Part shown: piece after piece, positions 37,676-49,215 of the stretch
How positions within the stretch are numbered: position 1 is the first letter of the stretch
Layout of the letters: every line of letters begins with the position of its first letter
Source: Echinarachnius parma
Taxonomy: Eukaryota > Echinodermata > Echinoidea > Clypeasteroida > Echinarachniidae
DNA: 64,000 nt
Assembly: GCA_037951105.1 (NCBI GenBank)
Contig: JBAMJV010010647.1
Span: 62,001 to 126,000, forward strand
Reading direction: 5' to 3'
Notes under the pieces: model-generated
Databases searched by the model: none
What the model saw: the letters and a program-made list of their open reading frames with translations, nothing else
Told to the model about the DNA's origin: nothing
Position numbers and translations under genes: made by a program

Positions 37676-38592
37676 TTAAAGTGAAACCAGTAAAGTTTCC
37701 AACTCCACGAAAATTACTTGGAGCTTCCACATTTCTCTTCTACCGTGTTGTTTGGCTTATGGTAAGAGAAGAATAAAATAGGGTTCGATTTTTTAAAATG
37801 CCCCTTTAGTATGACGATATCTATCATTAATAATCATAAACCTCATGCACGTTATACAGTAATTAGTTGAAAAAGCTGAAGCAAATTTTCGCTTTTTTAA
37901 CCAGGAAAGCAGTGTTCTTTTTCAATGAAACTTTCACACATCATTCGGACATATTTCACAATGATTTTGGTAAAGGATTGAAGTCTCAAATGTACTTTTG
38001 GGCAATATCTGACACTTTACAGGTGCACCTTTAAAGTGATCCGTGTAAAGTGTCAGATATTGCACAAACTGACATTTGAGACTTCAATCCTATATCAATA
38101 TCATTGTAAAATAGAATTGAAAGATTTGTGAAAGTTTGAAAGAAAACGATCACTGTTTACCTAGTGAAAAAAACGAATATTGAGTTCATATTTTATCACC
38201 GAATACTGATGGTCTGTTGTAGATTTGTTGCAGTAATAATCATCCGTTTGACCTTGACGATATCCGCACCCGTGTATACAGCTACAGACGGTACGGAATT
38301 CATGGAATTTGCGCACGCTAGGCTCAAAGTTCAGTGGGTCGGGAAAATTTCCCACGGGCGCTGGCAGGACGTGTTCAGCGACGACAATTGTACTTTTTAT
38401 CAAAACCGTTAGCTAACGTTTTTGAAATAATGATTTTCAATGATAATTATCTGCATACTAAAGGGACATTTGAAAAAACCGAACCCTATTTTATTCTTCT
38501 CTTACCATAAGCTAAACAACACGGCAGAAGAGAAACGAGGAAGCTCCAATTATTTTTCGTGGAGTTAAGACACTTTACCTGTGTCACTTTAA
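37676..38592. mobile_element. TTAA-flanked fold-back element (917 bp)
   Basis: TTAA at 37676-37679 and 38589-38592 flank AGTGAAACC.../...TCACT. Long arms pair (cttaccataag with cttatggtaag; gaagaataaaatagggttcg with cgaaccctattttattcttc). The centre is near 38030 in tgcacctttaaagtgatccg. The outer loop of each arm carries gacactttac palindromes. Confidence 0.82.
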
Positions 38593-38893
38593 GCTATTTC
38601 TGAACTGATTTTAATCAAATAAAGTTTATGTGGTAAAAAAACAACAACATATGATAACATTTAGCTTTACATTTACCTTGCAAAGAAATGATCTCCAAAA
38701 GCGCACCTAAATCCAAACCAATTAAATCTGAAACCATGAGATTCCGCGTGTGAATAAGTAAAAGTGGAAATCACAAATGCTTATTTCTAGTGATATGGCT
38801 GATGATACATTATAACCAGCCTTTATTTGGCGTGTCTTTAGCAAAAGTTCGGCTTCAACATTTCACCATCAGTATACAACTGGCGCTCCATAT

Positions 38894-39119
38894 GGCCCGG
38901 TTAGATATCAACGGATATCGGAAACGTATGCCCAACGAATAGACAATTTGCGAAATTAAATTATCCGGTGATGAAAGTCGTCTCCATTGCTTCATGTACA
39001 AAACATAGAACAACGTACATCACCGGACAAGGAACGGACAAGAAATGTATAGAACGGATGGAAAATTTAGCTCTCCGTTTGACATCCGTTTGCGCAATCC
39101 GTTGATATGTGACCGGGCT
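38894..39119. mobile_element. MITE related to the 1.5-kb copy
   Basis: Left end gcccggttagatatcaacgg and right end ccgttgatatgtgaccgggc are inverted. Overall plan and vocabulary (cgttccttgtc-type words) match 1532-1802. Confidence 0.65.
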
Positions 39120-39499
39120 ATTAGTTGTAAACCATGGTTTGAACTGTTAAGTTCACATGAGACCTCCTTTGTGTGAGTTCCAGTCTTTATGTTATTCTTC
39201 TCAATAATTATATTCCTGTCCTCCCTGCTGTAATATTGTTCATGATTTCTAGCTTATTTTTTATACAGTATTACTTGTTTAACTGTTTTGCACCGAGATG
39301 ATCAATTTGGTGGGCAGTTGCAATGAAAAATATTTGATTACTAAATGCAAGTTTTGATAATATATATAAACCATTATTCAGTTTGTTCATGTACAGATGA
39401 TGCTACTATTTATACATCTCCATCATTCTCATGTGAAATAATTTATGTAAAATCTTGCGTTATAATAATAATTATGGATTATGGATAGTTAATGGTTCA

Positions 39500-39645
39500 C
39501 TTTAACGTAATATGAAGCCTTGAATGAGTACAAACTGAAAGTTTTTCCTTAAAAAGCCTTGAATGAATACAAACTGAAAGTTTTTCCTTAATTAAGGAAA
39601 AACTTTCAGTTTGTACTCATTCAAGGCTTCATATCACGTTAAAGA
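39500..39645. repeat. Palindrome centred on TTAATTAA
   Basis: The centre ccttaattaagg (39586-39597) is flanked by gaaagtttttcc/ggaaaaactttc and agccttgaatga/tcattcaaggct arms. The left arm contains a direct duplication of the aagccttgaatga...tttttccttaa block. Confidence 0.82.
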
Positions 39646-39810
39646 ATGTACTTTTATTCAATTTCAAGAACTTGAATTTCCATAGAATAGCTTGCATTTC
39701 TTCACAAATAAAATACTACTTGTCCTAATATTTTCATTTTGTTTGATATGTTTGTATGTACATGTACATGTATCCTACCTGGTTGTAATGTATTCATATG
39801 CCATTATAAG

Positions 39811-39991
39811 TACAGTGAAACTTCTTTATGAGAGCTGTTTTATAACGAGGTACCCGATATATAACGAGCTTATTTCACAGGTACAGGTTCTGTGTATTTA
39901 TTCTATTCTTTTTGGCCCGAAACGAGATATCTGATATAAAGAGGTACATTAAATAGACCAAAGATGCTCCTAATAATGAGGTTTCACTGTA
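39811..39991. mobile_element. pogo/Tigger-like MITE (about 180 bp)
   Basis: Starts tacagtgaaacttctttat and ends aatgaggtttcactgta: CAGTGAAAC/GTTTCACTG ends with TA on both sides, the pattern of pogo-type elements. ataacgaggtac and gagatatctgatat are internal inverted words. Confidence 0.72.
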
Positions 39992-40769
39992 TTATTGCAA
40001 AAATTATGTACATGATAGATTTCAAACAAAACAAATATAAAGAGAGCCTTCACTTTAAAACAAAATATTATACTTTATTTCATATAACAAAATACAGTGA
40101 CAAATGACAAATTTGTAATCTTACAGTCCAACGTTTCATTTCAAAATACTTACACAACATGTAATTCACAATAACTCATTCATAGAACCTTGGGTTATAA
40201 TTATAATAATATCATGTATACATTCAGGCCTGTAGCCAGGATTTTTCAAGGGGAGGTGGGGTGGGTAATTTACAAAGATGCACCCACCCCCTGGCTACAG
40301 ACCTGACATTTCATTTATTACACAATTATAAAACAAATCAATGAACACATTTTGTTTACAACCTAAAACAAAGGAGGAGAAATTTTACAAAGGTACATGT
40401 GCAATTAAACTAAGAGGCATGATGCCATAATTAAATAAAAATTGATATTGATCTGTTGATAAAAAAAAACTTCATAAAGTAAAAGAAAACAACAATAACA
40501 ATAATAGTGACATACATTGTACTTATATTAAAGACATTCATAAAGGAATTGAAAGATGTGCATAACAAATGACATAGAATGACTTACACTGGAACATCTT
40601 TATATAACAAGATCATTGGGAAAATGATCAGGTATCTTGTAATATCAGGGTTAAAAAATAAGAATATAAAAGGGCCAGGACCAGCAAAATCACCTTGTAA
40701 GACGTTTTTGTTATACTAGAGCCCCATGCCAGAAAGAGATGCAATGGATTGTACATGTAAGTTAGAAAA
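39992..40769. other. Repeat-derived DNA
   Basis: Contains a short inverted element at 40226-40311 (gcctgtagccagg...cctggctacagacctga) and, at 40585-40720, sequence like the pogo-type MITE ends (acactggaacatctttatat). No gene. Confidence 0.5.
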
Positions 40770-41870
40770 TGTGCGCATTTCAACCAATCATCCAGGCCCT
40801 CGTAGTGCTGTCAGGGGATCATGACCCAAAGACCTACAATGACAGCAAGTCATTACTCCATGCGGTTAAAGTGGACTCAAGACCGATAAAAAGTGGACCC
40901 CGAGACCGGCTACGGGCCTGTGGGCATTGTCCAAATGCCTTCCACACGTATGTATTGGGAATCCGAGACACGATATCCACCAGTTGCTGACATAATGAGC
41001 AGGAACACATTTTGAAAAGCTGCAGCGAAATGTTCATTTTGCAGACAATGCCAGTACCTCAGATGAACTGAAGACTGACAAAATATGGAAGTTACGCCCA
41101 TGGTTAGATAGACTTCACCACCAATACCTCCAGATTGAAAATGAAGAACACCAGGCAGTGGACAAAATGATGGTGCCCTTCAAGGGCAGATCAATTGTGC
41201 GGCAGTACATGCAAGGCAAACCCCATAAATGGGGCTTCAAGCTGTGGGGAAAGGCGGGATCTTCCGGTTTCCTACATGACTTTGACGTGTATCAAGGAGC
41301 CCGAGGTGCACAAAACAACATAAGGTCTCCATATGGAGTTGCAGGAGATGATGTTCTTCAAATGACCTCAACGTTGCCAAAGAATAGCTCCCACAAGATA
41401 TTTGCCGTCAACTTCTTCAGTTCTGTCCGCTAGTAGAAAAGCTGCATGTCCAGGGACATAATACTATGTCGGCAAAGTGCGAAGCAATCGCCTGAAAGAT
41501 TGCAGGCTTGAAGAAGAGAAGGCCATGAAAAAAGATGGCAGGGTACTGTAGATCATAGATGTGAGGCAAATACAAGCATTGTGGCAGTAAGGTGGTACGA
41601 TAACAAGGCAGTAACGGTTCATTGTCATCATACACTGGAGTCGGGCCGATGGACCAGGTGCAGCAATGGGACAAATAAAAGACAGAACATATTCAAGTCC
41701 CTCCCTCGTCCAGCCATTATCTGGGAATACAACAAATTCATGGGTGGTATCGATCTCCAGGACTCCCTGTCAGCCCTCTTCAAGTACCCGATCCGCTCCA
41801 GGAGATGTTGGGGCATCTACATAGGGCATGATGGCTACAGGCGATGCTACTGAGTCATCTACAGACAGCA
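40770..41870 (+). pseudogene. piggyBac-type transposase remnant
   Basis: Broken but collinear: RYPPVADIMSRNTF (near 40965), LRPWLDRLHHQYLQIENEEH (near 41095), then 41158-41430 DKMMVPFKGRSIVRQYMQGK with KPHKWGFKLW, and 41581-41850 VRWYDNKAV and YNKFMGGIDLQDSL. These are conserved blocks of the DDE_Tnp_1_7/PGBD family. At least two frameshifts and several stops separate the blocks, so it cannot make transposase. An S/D-rich open stretch (41883-42164) follows, perhaps its divergent C-terminus. Confidence 0.88.
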
Positions 41871-42266
41871 TGATGTTCAAGGATGATGCTAGTGCGATAT
41901 AGAGACATGGGTGTTGATGATGTTGTTGAGTCTTCCTCAGTTGTTTGCGCCTATGACAATCCTAGCAGTCCCATTCCAATACCAAAGAATGCCCATGCAT
42001 CATGTATCTGTAGCATTGACAATAACAGTGGCAGTGACTATGCTCTATCAAACAGGGCGTCAGACAGTGACAGTGATTACGTTCCTTTATCAAACAATGA
42101 GACAGACAGTGACAGTGAATGTGCACCTCAGTCCAACAGTAAGACCGGGGATGTCTGTCCTTAATTATTACATTCAAGTTCTAACTGTGTGCACTAAGAT
42201 TATGAGAGATATTGCTTGTGTATTTGATTAATCATGGTTTCCTTTCAATGCTTTTTAATATTTCAG

Positions 42267-42339
42267 AGAGTGTTTTATTAGAAAAGGTGAGGAAGCAGAC
42301 ACGCTTGACGTAGGCCTACGAAGAGAAAAGAGGCAACAG
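42267..42339 (+). CDS. Short exon of array A (unit 1; repeated)
   Basis: Between TTTCAG and GTAAGA, reading ECFIRKGEEADTLDVGLR then REKRQQ after one leading base. Repeats occur one period further in each unit (about 43495, 44721, 45949). It ends in phase 0, matching the start of the ankyrin exon. Not recognised by itself; it could correspond to the juxtamembrane side of a Notch-type protein, but similarity is weak. Confidence 0.45.
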
Positions 42340-42626
42340 GTAAGAATTAATCCATTTATGATTCTTCTCATTTTTTAATTGTATATATGAATAACCCGAA
42401 CCATATTGCCTGTACTAATCCTTAAAGAAAAATAAGTGTTGTACGCTTTTACAAAACAAAATTGTTCAGTTAAGCTTCAATTCTTCTCATGGAAAAAGTA
42501 ACTACTGTATTTCTGGTTTATAATGATACAATTAAAAATATATTTTGAGGAATTACTATATATTAAAAGATTTCATTACAATAATTTGTTGTTCTTTTTC
42601 AAAACCAAACGTTTCTGGATTATAAG

Positions 42627-42881
42627 GTGACTGAAGAGTTTACGCCGCTCATGATTTCAGTAATCCGATCGGGGCAGACGGAGATGGAGATGGAGAGCAT
42701 CCTCAGCTGCGGAGCAAACATCAACGACCGTACCCACATTCGCGGAGAGACGGTGCTGCATCTCGAGGCGAGGTACAACTGCGCCGTGCTGGAGTATCAG
42801 GCCGATACCAATGTAGAAGATCAGGCAGGCGAAACGCCCCTCCACACCGCGGTCAGGGCAGATTCTCTTGATGTGTTTCGC
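42627..42881 (+). CDS. Notch-type ankyrin exon, array A unit 1
   Basis: 255 nt, 85 codons, phase 0 to 0. Reads EFTPLMISVI, ESILSCGANINDRT, GETVLHLEARYN, EYQADTNVEDQAGETPLHTA, VRADSLDVFR. The GETxLHLAARY, AD(T)N..D..G.TPLHTAV.AD...VF pattern is that of the Notch ankyrin domain. About eight residues of the helix-turn after ARY are missing. The acceptor is TATAAG (weak) and the donor GTAAGT. No start codon context or downstream Notch exons are present, so it is an isolated captured exon. Confidence 0.6.
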
Positions 42882-43854
42882 GTAAGTTTCTTTTTACTTC
42901 TATGTTATGAAAATAATTTTCTCTATTCTGAAAGCCTATGGAGCTTCAATTCCTGGCATGATAAGTGATTGAAAAGTGAGAACCCCAGTTGTTAAAGAGG
43001 TCGTTCAGTTGTGGTAGAGAGGGCGCTGCACAACACATTTTGTTGGTTGCAGTAATTACAAAAACACTCATGGAAATATTAATGTGTGGGTTCTAGACAG
43101 GTTTGGATCAGATTGACCATCAGAAGGAAAATCATGAAAAGAAAACTAAAACTATTTTGTGCACAATGTTCGGCAATCTGAAGGTTTTAGGAAGCAAATA
43201 CAAGAATACAAGCAAATACTCTTTACGCGCGCGTTAATATAAAAGTTGGTTCGGTCGATCACACCAGCGTTTGTATGAGTTTGTTCGGTTTATTTGTGAT
43301 ATATTTAAAATATGTATCTGGAGTAATAGTTTATCAGGGTTCAACGTAAATTTTGTTGCCGATTTCCAATCGTTTCTATAAAGAGAAAAAAATTATTACA
43401 TTCAAGTTCTAACTGTGTGCACTAAGATTATGAGAGATATTGCTTGTGTATTTGATTAATCATGGTTTCCTTTCAATGCTTTTTAATATTTCAGAGAGTG
43501 TTTTATTAGAAAAGGTGAGGAAGCAGACACGCTTGACGTAGGCCTACGAAGAGAAAAGAGGCAACAGGTAAGAATTAATCCATTTATGATTCTTCTCATT
43601 TTTTAATTGTATATATGAATAACCCGAACCATATTGCCTGTACTAATCCTTAAAGAAAAATAAGTGTTGTACGCTTTTACAAAACAAAATTGTTCAGTTA
43701 AGCTTCAATTCTTCTCATGGAAAAAGTAACTACTGTATTTCTGGTTTATAATGATACAATTAAAAATATATTTTGAGGAATTACTATATATTAAAAGATT
43801 TCATTACAATAATTTGTTGTTCTTTTTCAAAACCAAACGTTTCTGGATTATAAG

Positions 43855-44109
43855 GTGACTGAAGAGTTTACGCCGCTCATGATTTCAGTAATCCGATCGG
43901 GGCAGACGGAGATGGAGATGGAGAGCATCCTCAGCTGCGGAGCAAACATCAACGACCGTACCCACATTCGCGGAGAGACGGTGCTGCATCTCGAGGCGAG
44001 GTACAACTGCGCCGTGCTGGAGTATCAGGCCGATACCAATGTAGAAGATCAGGCAGGCGAAACGCCCCTCCACACCGCGGTCAGGGCAGATTCTCTTGAT
44101 GTGTTTCGC
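43855..44109 (+). CDS. Notch-type ankyrin exon, array A unit 2
   Basis: The same 85-codon exon as unit 1, including the LHLEARY variant, which shows units 1 and 2 share the latest duplication. Splice sites are intact. Confidence 0.6.
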
Positions 44110-45080
44110 GTAAGTTTCTTTTTACTTCTATGTTATGAAAATAATTTTCTCTATTCTGAAAGCCTATGGAGCTTCAATTCCTGGCATGATAAGTGATTGA
44201 AAAGTGATAACCCCAGTTGTTAAAGAGGTCGTTCAGTTGTGGTAGAGAGGGCGCTGCACAACACATTTTGTTGGTTGCAGTAATTACAAAAACACTCATG
44301 GAAATATTAATGTGTGGGTTCTAGACAGGTTTGGATCAGATTGACCATCAGAAGGAAAATCATGAAAAGAAAACAAACTATTTTGTGCACAATGTTCGGC
44401 AATCTGAAGGTTTTAGGAAGCAAATACAAGAATACAAGCAAATACTCTTTACGCGCGCGTTAATATAAAAGTTGGTTCGGTCGATCACACCAGCGTTTGT
44501 ATGAGTTTGTTCGGTTTATTTGTGATATATTTAAAATATGTATCTGGAGTAATAGTTTATCAGGGTTCAACGTAAATTTTGTTGCCGATTTCCAATCGTT
44601 TCTATAAAGAGAAAAAAATTATTACATTCAAGTTCTAACTGTGTGCACTAAGATTATGAGAGATATTGCTTGTGTATTTGATTAATCATGGTTTCCTTTC
44701 AATGCTTTTTAATATTTCAGAGAGTGTTTTATTAGAAAAGGTGAGGAAGCAGACACGCTTGACGTAGGCCTACGAAGAGAAAAGAGGCAACAGGTAAGAA
44801 TTAATCCATTTATGATTCTTCTCATTTTTTAATTGTATATATGAATAACCCGAACCATATTGCCTGTACTAATCCTTAAAGAAAAATAAGTGTTGTACGC
44901 TTTTACAAAACAAAATTGTTCAGTTAAGCTTCAATTCTTCTCATGGAAAAAGTAACTACTGTATTTCTGGTTTATAATGATACAATTAAAAATATATTTT
45001 GAGGAATTACTATATATTAAAAGATTTCATTACAATAATTTGTTGTTCTTTTTCAAAACCAAACGTTTCTGGATTATAAG

Positions 45081-45335
45081 GTGACTGAAGAGTTTACGCC
45101 GCTCATGATTTCAGTAATCCGATCGGGGCAGACGGAGATGGAGATGGAGAGCATCCTCAGCTGCGGAGCAAACATCAACGACCGTACCCACATTCGCGGA
45201 GAGACGGTGCTGCATCTCGCGGCGAGGTACAACTGCGCCGTGCTGGAGTATCAGGCCGATACCAATGTAGAAGATCAGGCAGGCGAAACGCCCCTCCACA
45301 CCGCGGTCAGGGCAGATTCTCTTGATGTGTTTCGC
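45081..45335 (+). CDS. Notch-type ankyrin exon, array A unit 3
   Basis: Identical in plan but with LHLAARY, the family consensus, so the Glu in units 1-2 is the derived state. Splice sites are intact. Confidence 0.6.
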
Positions 45336-46308
45336 GTAAGTTTCTTTTTACTTCTATGTTATGAAAATAATTTTCTCTATTCTGAAAGCCTATGGAGCTT
45401 CAATTCCTGGCATGATAAGTGATTGAAAAGTGAGAACCCCAGTTGTTAAAGAGGTCGTTCAGTTGTGGTAGAGAGGGCGCTGCACAACACATTTTGTTGG
45501 TTGCAGTAATTACAAAAACACTCATGGAAATATTAATGTGTGGGTTCTAGACAGGTTTGGATCAGATTGACCATCAGAAGGAAAATCATGAAAAGAAAAC
45601 TAAAACTATTTTGTGCACAATGTTCGGCAATCTGAAGGTTTTAGGAAGCAAATACAAGAATACAAGCAAATACTCTTTACGCGCGCGTTAATATAAAAGT
45701 TGGTTCGGTCGATCACACCAGCGTTTGTATGAGTTTGTTCGGTTTATTTGTGATATATTTAAAATATGTATCTGGAGTAATAGTTTATCAGGGTTCAACG
45801 TAAATTTTGTTGCCGATTTCCAATCGTTTCTATAAAGAGAAAAAAAATATTACATTCAAGTTCTAACTGTGTGCACTAAGATTATGAGAGATATTGCTTG
45901 TGTATTTGATTAATCATGGTTTCCTTTCAATGCTTTTTAATATTTCAGAGAGTGTTTTATTAGAAAAGGTGAGGAAGCAGACACGCTTGACGTAGGCCTA
46001 CGAAGAGAAAAGAGGCAACAGGTAAGAATTAATCCATTTATGATTCTTCTCATTTTTTAATTGTATATATGAATAACCCGAACCATATTGCCTGTACTAA
46101 TCCTTAAAGAAAAATAAGTGTTGTACGCTTTTACAAAACAAAATTGTTCAGTTAAGCTTCAATTCTTCTCATGGAAAAAGTAACTACTGTATTTCTGGTT
46201 TATAATGATACAATTAAAAATATATTTTGAGGAATTACTATATATTTAAAGATTTCATTACAATAATTTGTTGTTCTTTTTCAAAACCAAACGTTTCTGG
46301 ATTATAAG

Positions 46309-46571
46309 GTGACTGAAGAGTTTACGCCGCTCATGATTGCAGTAATCCGATCGGGGCAGACGGAGATGGAGATGGAGAGCATCCTCAGCTGCGGAGCAAA
46401 CATCAACGACCGTACCCACATTCGCGGAGAGACGGTGCTGCATCTCGCGGCGAGGTACAATTGCGCCGTGCTGGAGTATCAGGCCGATACCAATGTAGAA
46501 GATCAGGCAGGCGAAACGCCCCTCCACACCCGCACACCGCGGTCAGGGCAGATTCTCTTGATGTGTTTCGC
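46309..46571 (+). pseudogene. Notch-type ankyrin exon, array A unit 4 (frameshifted)
   Basis: Has MIAVIR and LHLAARY, but an 8-base duplication in cctccacacccgcacaccgcgg shifts the frame within TPLH, so VRADSLDVFR is read out of frame. It is the only broken full-length copy in array A. Confidence 0.75.
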
Positions 46572-46892
46572 GTAAGTTTCTTTTTACTTCTATGTTATGA
46601 AAATAATTTTCTCTATTCTGAAAGCCTATGGAGCTTCAATTCCTGGCATGATAAGTGATTGAAAAGTGAGAACCCCAGTTGTTAAAGAGGTCGTTCAGTT
46701 GTGGTAGAGAGGGCGCTGCACAACACATTTTGTTGGTTGCAGTAATTACAAAAACACTCATGGAAATATTAATGTGTGGGTTCTAGACAGGTTTGGATCA
46801 GCTTGACCATCAGAAGGAAAATCATGAAAAGAAAACTAAAACTATTTTGTGCACAATGTTCGGCAATCTGAAGGTTTTAGGAAGCAAATACA

Positions 46893-47360
46893 AGAGAAAG
46901 ATGTCGAGTTACAACTTGACAGTATTCGACCAGAGCGCAAAGGATGCAACATGCTTCCTATAGTCTGACAATCAGGGTAAAAGGGGCTCATGTGGAGTGT
47001 CTTCCACCATTTGTTAAGCATGTCACCTTGTTTTCGGATTGTTGTAGGGGACAAAATCAAAATCGCTTTATAGCTGCCATGCTTTGCCACATGGCCAAGA
47101 CCACTAATCTTGAGGTGATCGAACAGAAGTTCCTCAAGTCAGGACATACACACCTAGAGGTTTACTCCATAAATTCAGTCTTTGAACATGCAGAGAAACG
47201 TGTTCACATCTATCATCCCCAAGAATGGGTCTTTTTTTCACAAGAAGCAGCCTTTGCCAAGGGCTTCTTCGGTTCTTTGTTGTCTATTTACAACAGATGA
47301 AGATCGCGATGACATGCCAAAGTTGACATCTAAAGAAGTTTGCGACATCATGTTGCAGGT
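46893..47360 (+). pseudogene. DUF7869-like fragment, copy 1
   Basis: Reads SSYNLTVFDQSAKDATCFL, then after shifts VKHVTLFSDCCRGQNQNRFI, AAMLCHMAKTTNLEVIEQKF, LKSGHTHLEVYSINSVFEHA. The (L)YSD..GGQN.N and KF...GHTH blocks resemble a family often labelled DUF7869 in invertebrate genomes and probably of transposon origin. Several frame breaks. Copies recur at 52984-53450 and 55046-55510. Confidence 0.6.
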
Positions 47361-47752
47361 ATATTAATGCAGAGGAAGAAGGCTGCCAGGAGAGACATCA
47401 TGTTGCAGGTATATTAATGCAGAGGAAGAAGGCTGCCAGGAGAGACATCATGTTGCAGGTATATTAATGCAGAGGAAGAAGGCTGCCAGGAGAGACATCA
47501 TGTTGCAGGTATATTAATGCAGAGGAAGAAGGTTGCCAGGAGAGACATCATGTTGCAGGTATATTAATGCAGAGGAAGAAGGCTGCCAGGAGAGACATCA
47601 TGTTGCAGGGTTATATTAATGCAGAGGAAGAAGGCTGCCAGGAGAGACATCATGTTGCAGGTATATTAATGCAGAGGAAGAAGGTTGCCAGGAGAGACAT
47701 CATGTTGCAGGTATATTAATGCAGAGGAAGAAGGCTGCCAGGAGAGACATCA
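47351..47752 (+). repeat. 50-bp minisatellite, eight copies
   Basis: tgttgcaggtatattaatgc plus gaggaagaaggctgccagg and agacatca repeats at 47351, 47401, 47451, 47501, 47551, 47601, 47652 and 47702. The corresponding places in the other units (53445, 55507) have one copy only. Each repeat contains cag/gtatat, a donor-like site. Confidence 0.95.
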
Positions 47753-48075
47753 ACCAGGCCATAACTGTACATACATGGCTGCAGACAGAGCACACAGCAA
47801 CATGTCACTGACACCGGATTTCATAGGTAAGCAAGAGTTACATAATATAACAAATATTAAAACAAGCAATTTGTTTGATTTTTTGTCAAGATTCTTAGCC
47901 TGGGAAGATTCAAATATGGCCGCAGCTGTCGCGTGAACATGTTTGAATCATTTGAAATAAGCTTGGATTTAAATATCAGGAGACGAAATTGAGACTATTA
48001 TTTTTCGACTATCTAAATTGACTTGATCTAAGGATACATTTTGTGTATGTTTTATTTTTATTTGCACTTGGAATC

Positions 48076-48310
48076 ATGGAGAAATTTGAGGCGAATTCAC
48101 CACCGAGTAAAAAAACAAAACTGTCGAGTAATGAATCGGAACACACCGCTGCTCCTACCGGGCTCACGCCCACCAGTAGAAAGGAGCTCCTCCCTCCCAC
48201 CACTCAGGGCGACGTAGCTAATGACACGGCCACGGCAGATGCTCAACCACCCCTGTGGTTCATTAACTTTGAGAAGTGTCAGCATGCATACTTTCTTTCC
48301 TTTCTGTCTG
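48076..48310 (+). pseudogene. LINE ORF1-like N-terminal fragment (array B unit 1)
   Basis: MEKFEANSPPSKKTKLSS, a proline/serine/threonine-rich stretch, then NFEKCQHAYF. Here an internal deletion joins HAYF straight to the intron before the chimeric exon. Fuller versions begin at 49659, 51709, 53802 and 55864 and continue QTLLDNKLGELINKI. The 49659 and 51709 versions carry a short internal duplication (aaggagctcctccctccagc), and the 55864 version a one-base insertion. Confidence 0.6.
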
Positions 48311-48325
48311 TTTTTCACATACCAG

Positions 48326-48565
48326 GAACTCAACTCCAAAATGCGAGAAAACGGTCTCCAACAGGAGATGGAGATGGAGAGCATCCTCAGATGCGAAGCA
48401 AACATCAACGACTGCACCTACATTCGCGGAGAGACGGCGCTGCATCTCGCGGCGAGGTACAACTACCCCGTGCTGGAGTATCAGGCCGATACCAATGCAA
48501 GAGATCAGGCAGGCGAAACACCCCTCCACACCGCGGTCAGGGCAGATTCTCTCGATGTGTTTCGC
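48326..48565 (+). CDS. Chimeric P-element/ankyrin exon, copy 1
   Basis: 240 nt, phase 0 to 0. The first 13 codons (ELNSKMRENGLQQ), the CAG acceptor and the intron before it match the P-element-like exon starting at 56500. From EMEMESIL on it matches the ankyrin exon of array A (LHLAARYNYP, EYQADTNARD, VRADSLDVFR) and its donor. The frame survived the fusion. Equivalent intact exons are at 50376-50615, 52423-52662 and 54485-54724. Confidence 0.6.
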
Positions 48566-49087
48566 GTAAGTTTCATTTTACTTCTATGTTATGAAAACAA
48601 TTTTCTCTATTCTGAAAGCCTATGGAGCTTCAATTCCTGGCATGATAAGTGATTGAAAAGTGAGAACCCCAGTTGTTAAAGAGATCGTTCAGTTGTGGTA
48701 GAGAGGGCGCTGCACAACACATTTTGTTGGTTGCAGTAATTACAAAAACACTCATGGAAATATTAATGTGTGGGTTCTAGACAGGTTGGGATCAGCTTGA
48801 CCATCAGAAGGAAAATCATGAAAAGAAAACTAAAACTATTTTGTGCACAATGTTCGGCAATCTAAATAAAGAGAATGAGCTCCTAATTGACAAGTTGGAC
48901 GATTTGGAAAATCGGTCACGGCGGTGTAACTTGGTAATATTTGGGATCAGGGAACCTGAAAGAAAAGAAGGACAAGAAACTCTCCTCTATAAAGGTAACC
49001 TGCATATTAAGAAATGTGAAAAGTTAGTTTATTAGAAGTTGTTGGGCATTACTTATTTGCACATGACTAATAATTTCTTTGGCATTA

Positions 49088-49116
49088 TGATTATATATAT
49101 ATATATATATATATTG
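49088..49116. repeat. (TA)n tracts in array B
   Basis: A (TA)n run of about 24 bases in the intron before the chimeric or truncated exon; also at about 50228-50256 and 51138-51166. It is shorter in units at 52307-52321 and 54369-54383, and deleted in the last unit (56432). The length groups match the other unit differences. Confidence 0.85.
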
Positions 49117-49215
49117 TAATGGAAATAAGGTTTTGCTGTATTTCATTAACACGTTTCCTTTTTGCATGCAATTGATAATTAAGACCTTCCTTTCTGTCTG
49201 TTTTTCACATACCAG

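Larger units (their letters stand above)
42163..46892 (+). repeat. Tandem array A: four ~1.23-kb units
   Basis: Units start at 42163, 43391, 44617 and about 45845 (periods 1228, 1226, ~1228). Each holds a 73-nt exon-like block, a 255-nt ankyrin exon and shared introns ending in acgcgcgcgttaatataaaa. The fourth unit stops after aagcaaatacaaga and passes into DUF7869-like sequence. Units are nearly identical, differing by a few bases and small indels. Confidence 0.93.

Noticed and set aside
38164..38412. An 82-codon open frame mirrored on the minus strand
   Set aside because: It lies within the TTAA-flanked fold-back element and has no similarity.
46258..46527. Minus-strand open frames repeated in every array unit (MEGRFACLIFYIG type)
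   Set aside because: They are antisense shadows of the ankyrin exon on the plus strand.
42163..46892. CRISPR-like or satellite interpretation of the regular array
   Set aside because: Unit length over 1.2 kb, splice-like exons inside each unit and the eukaryotic context rule out CRISPR. It is not a simple satellite because the units contain open coding exons.
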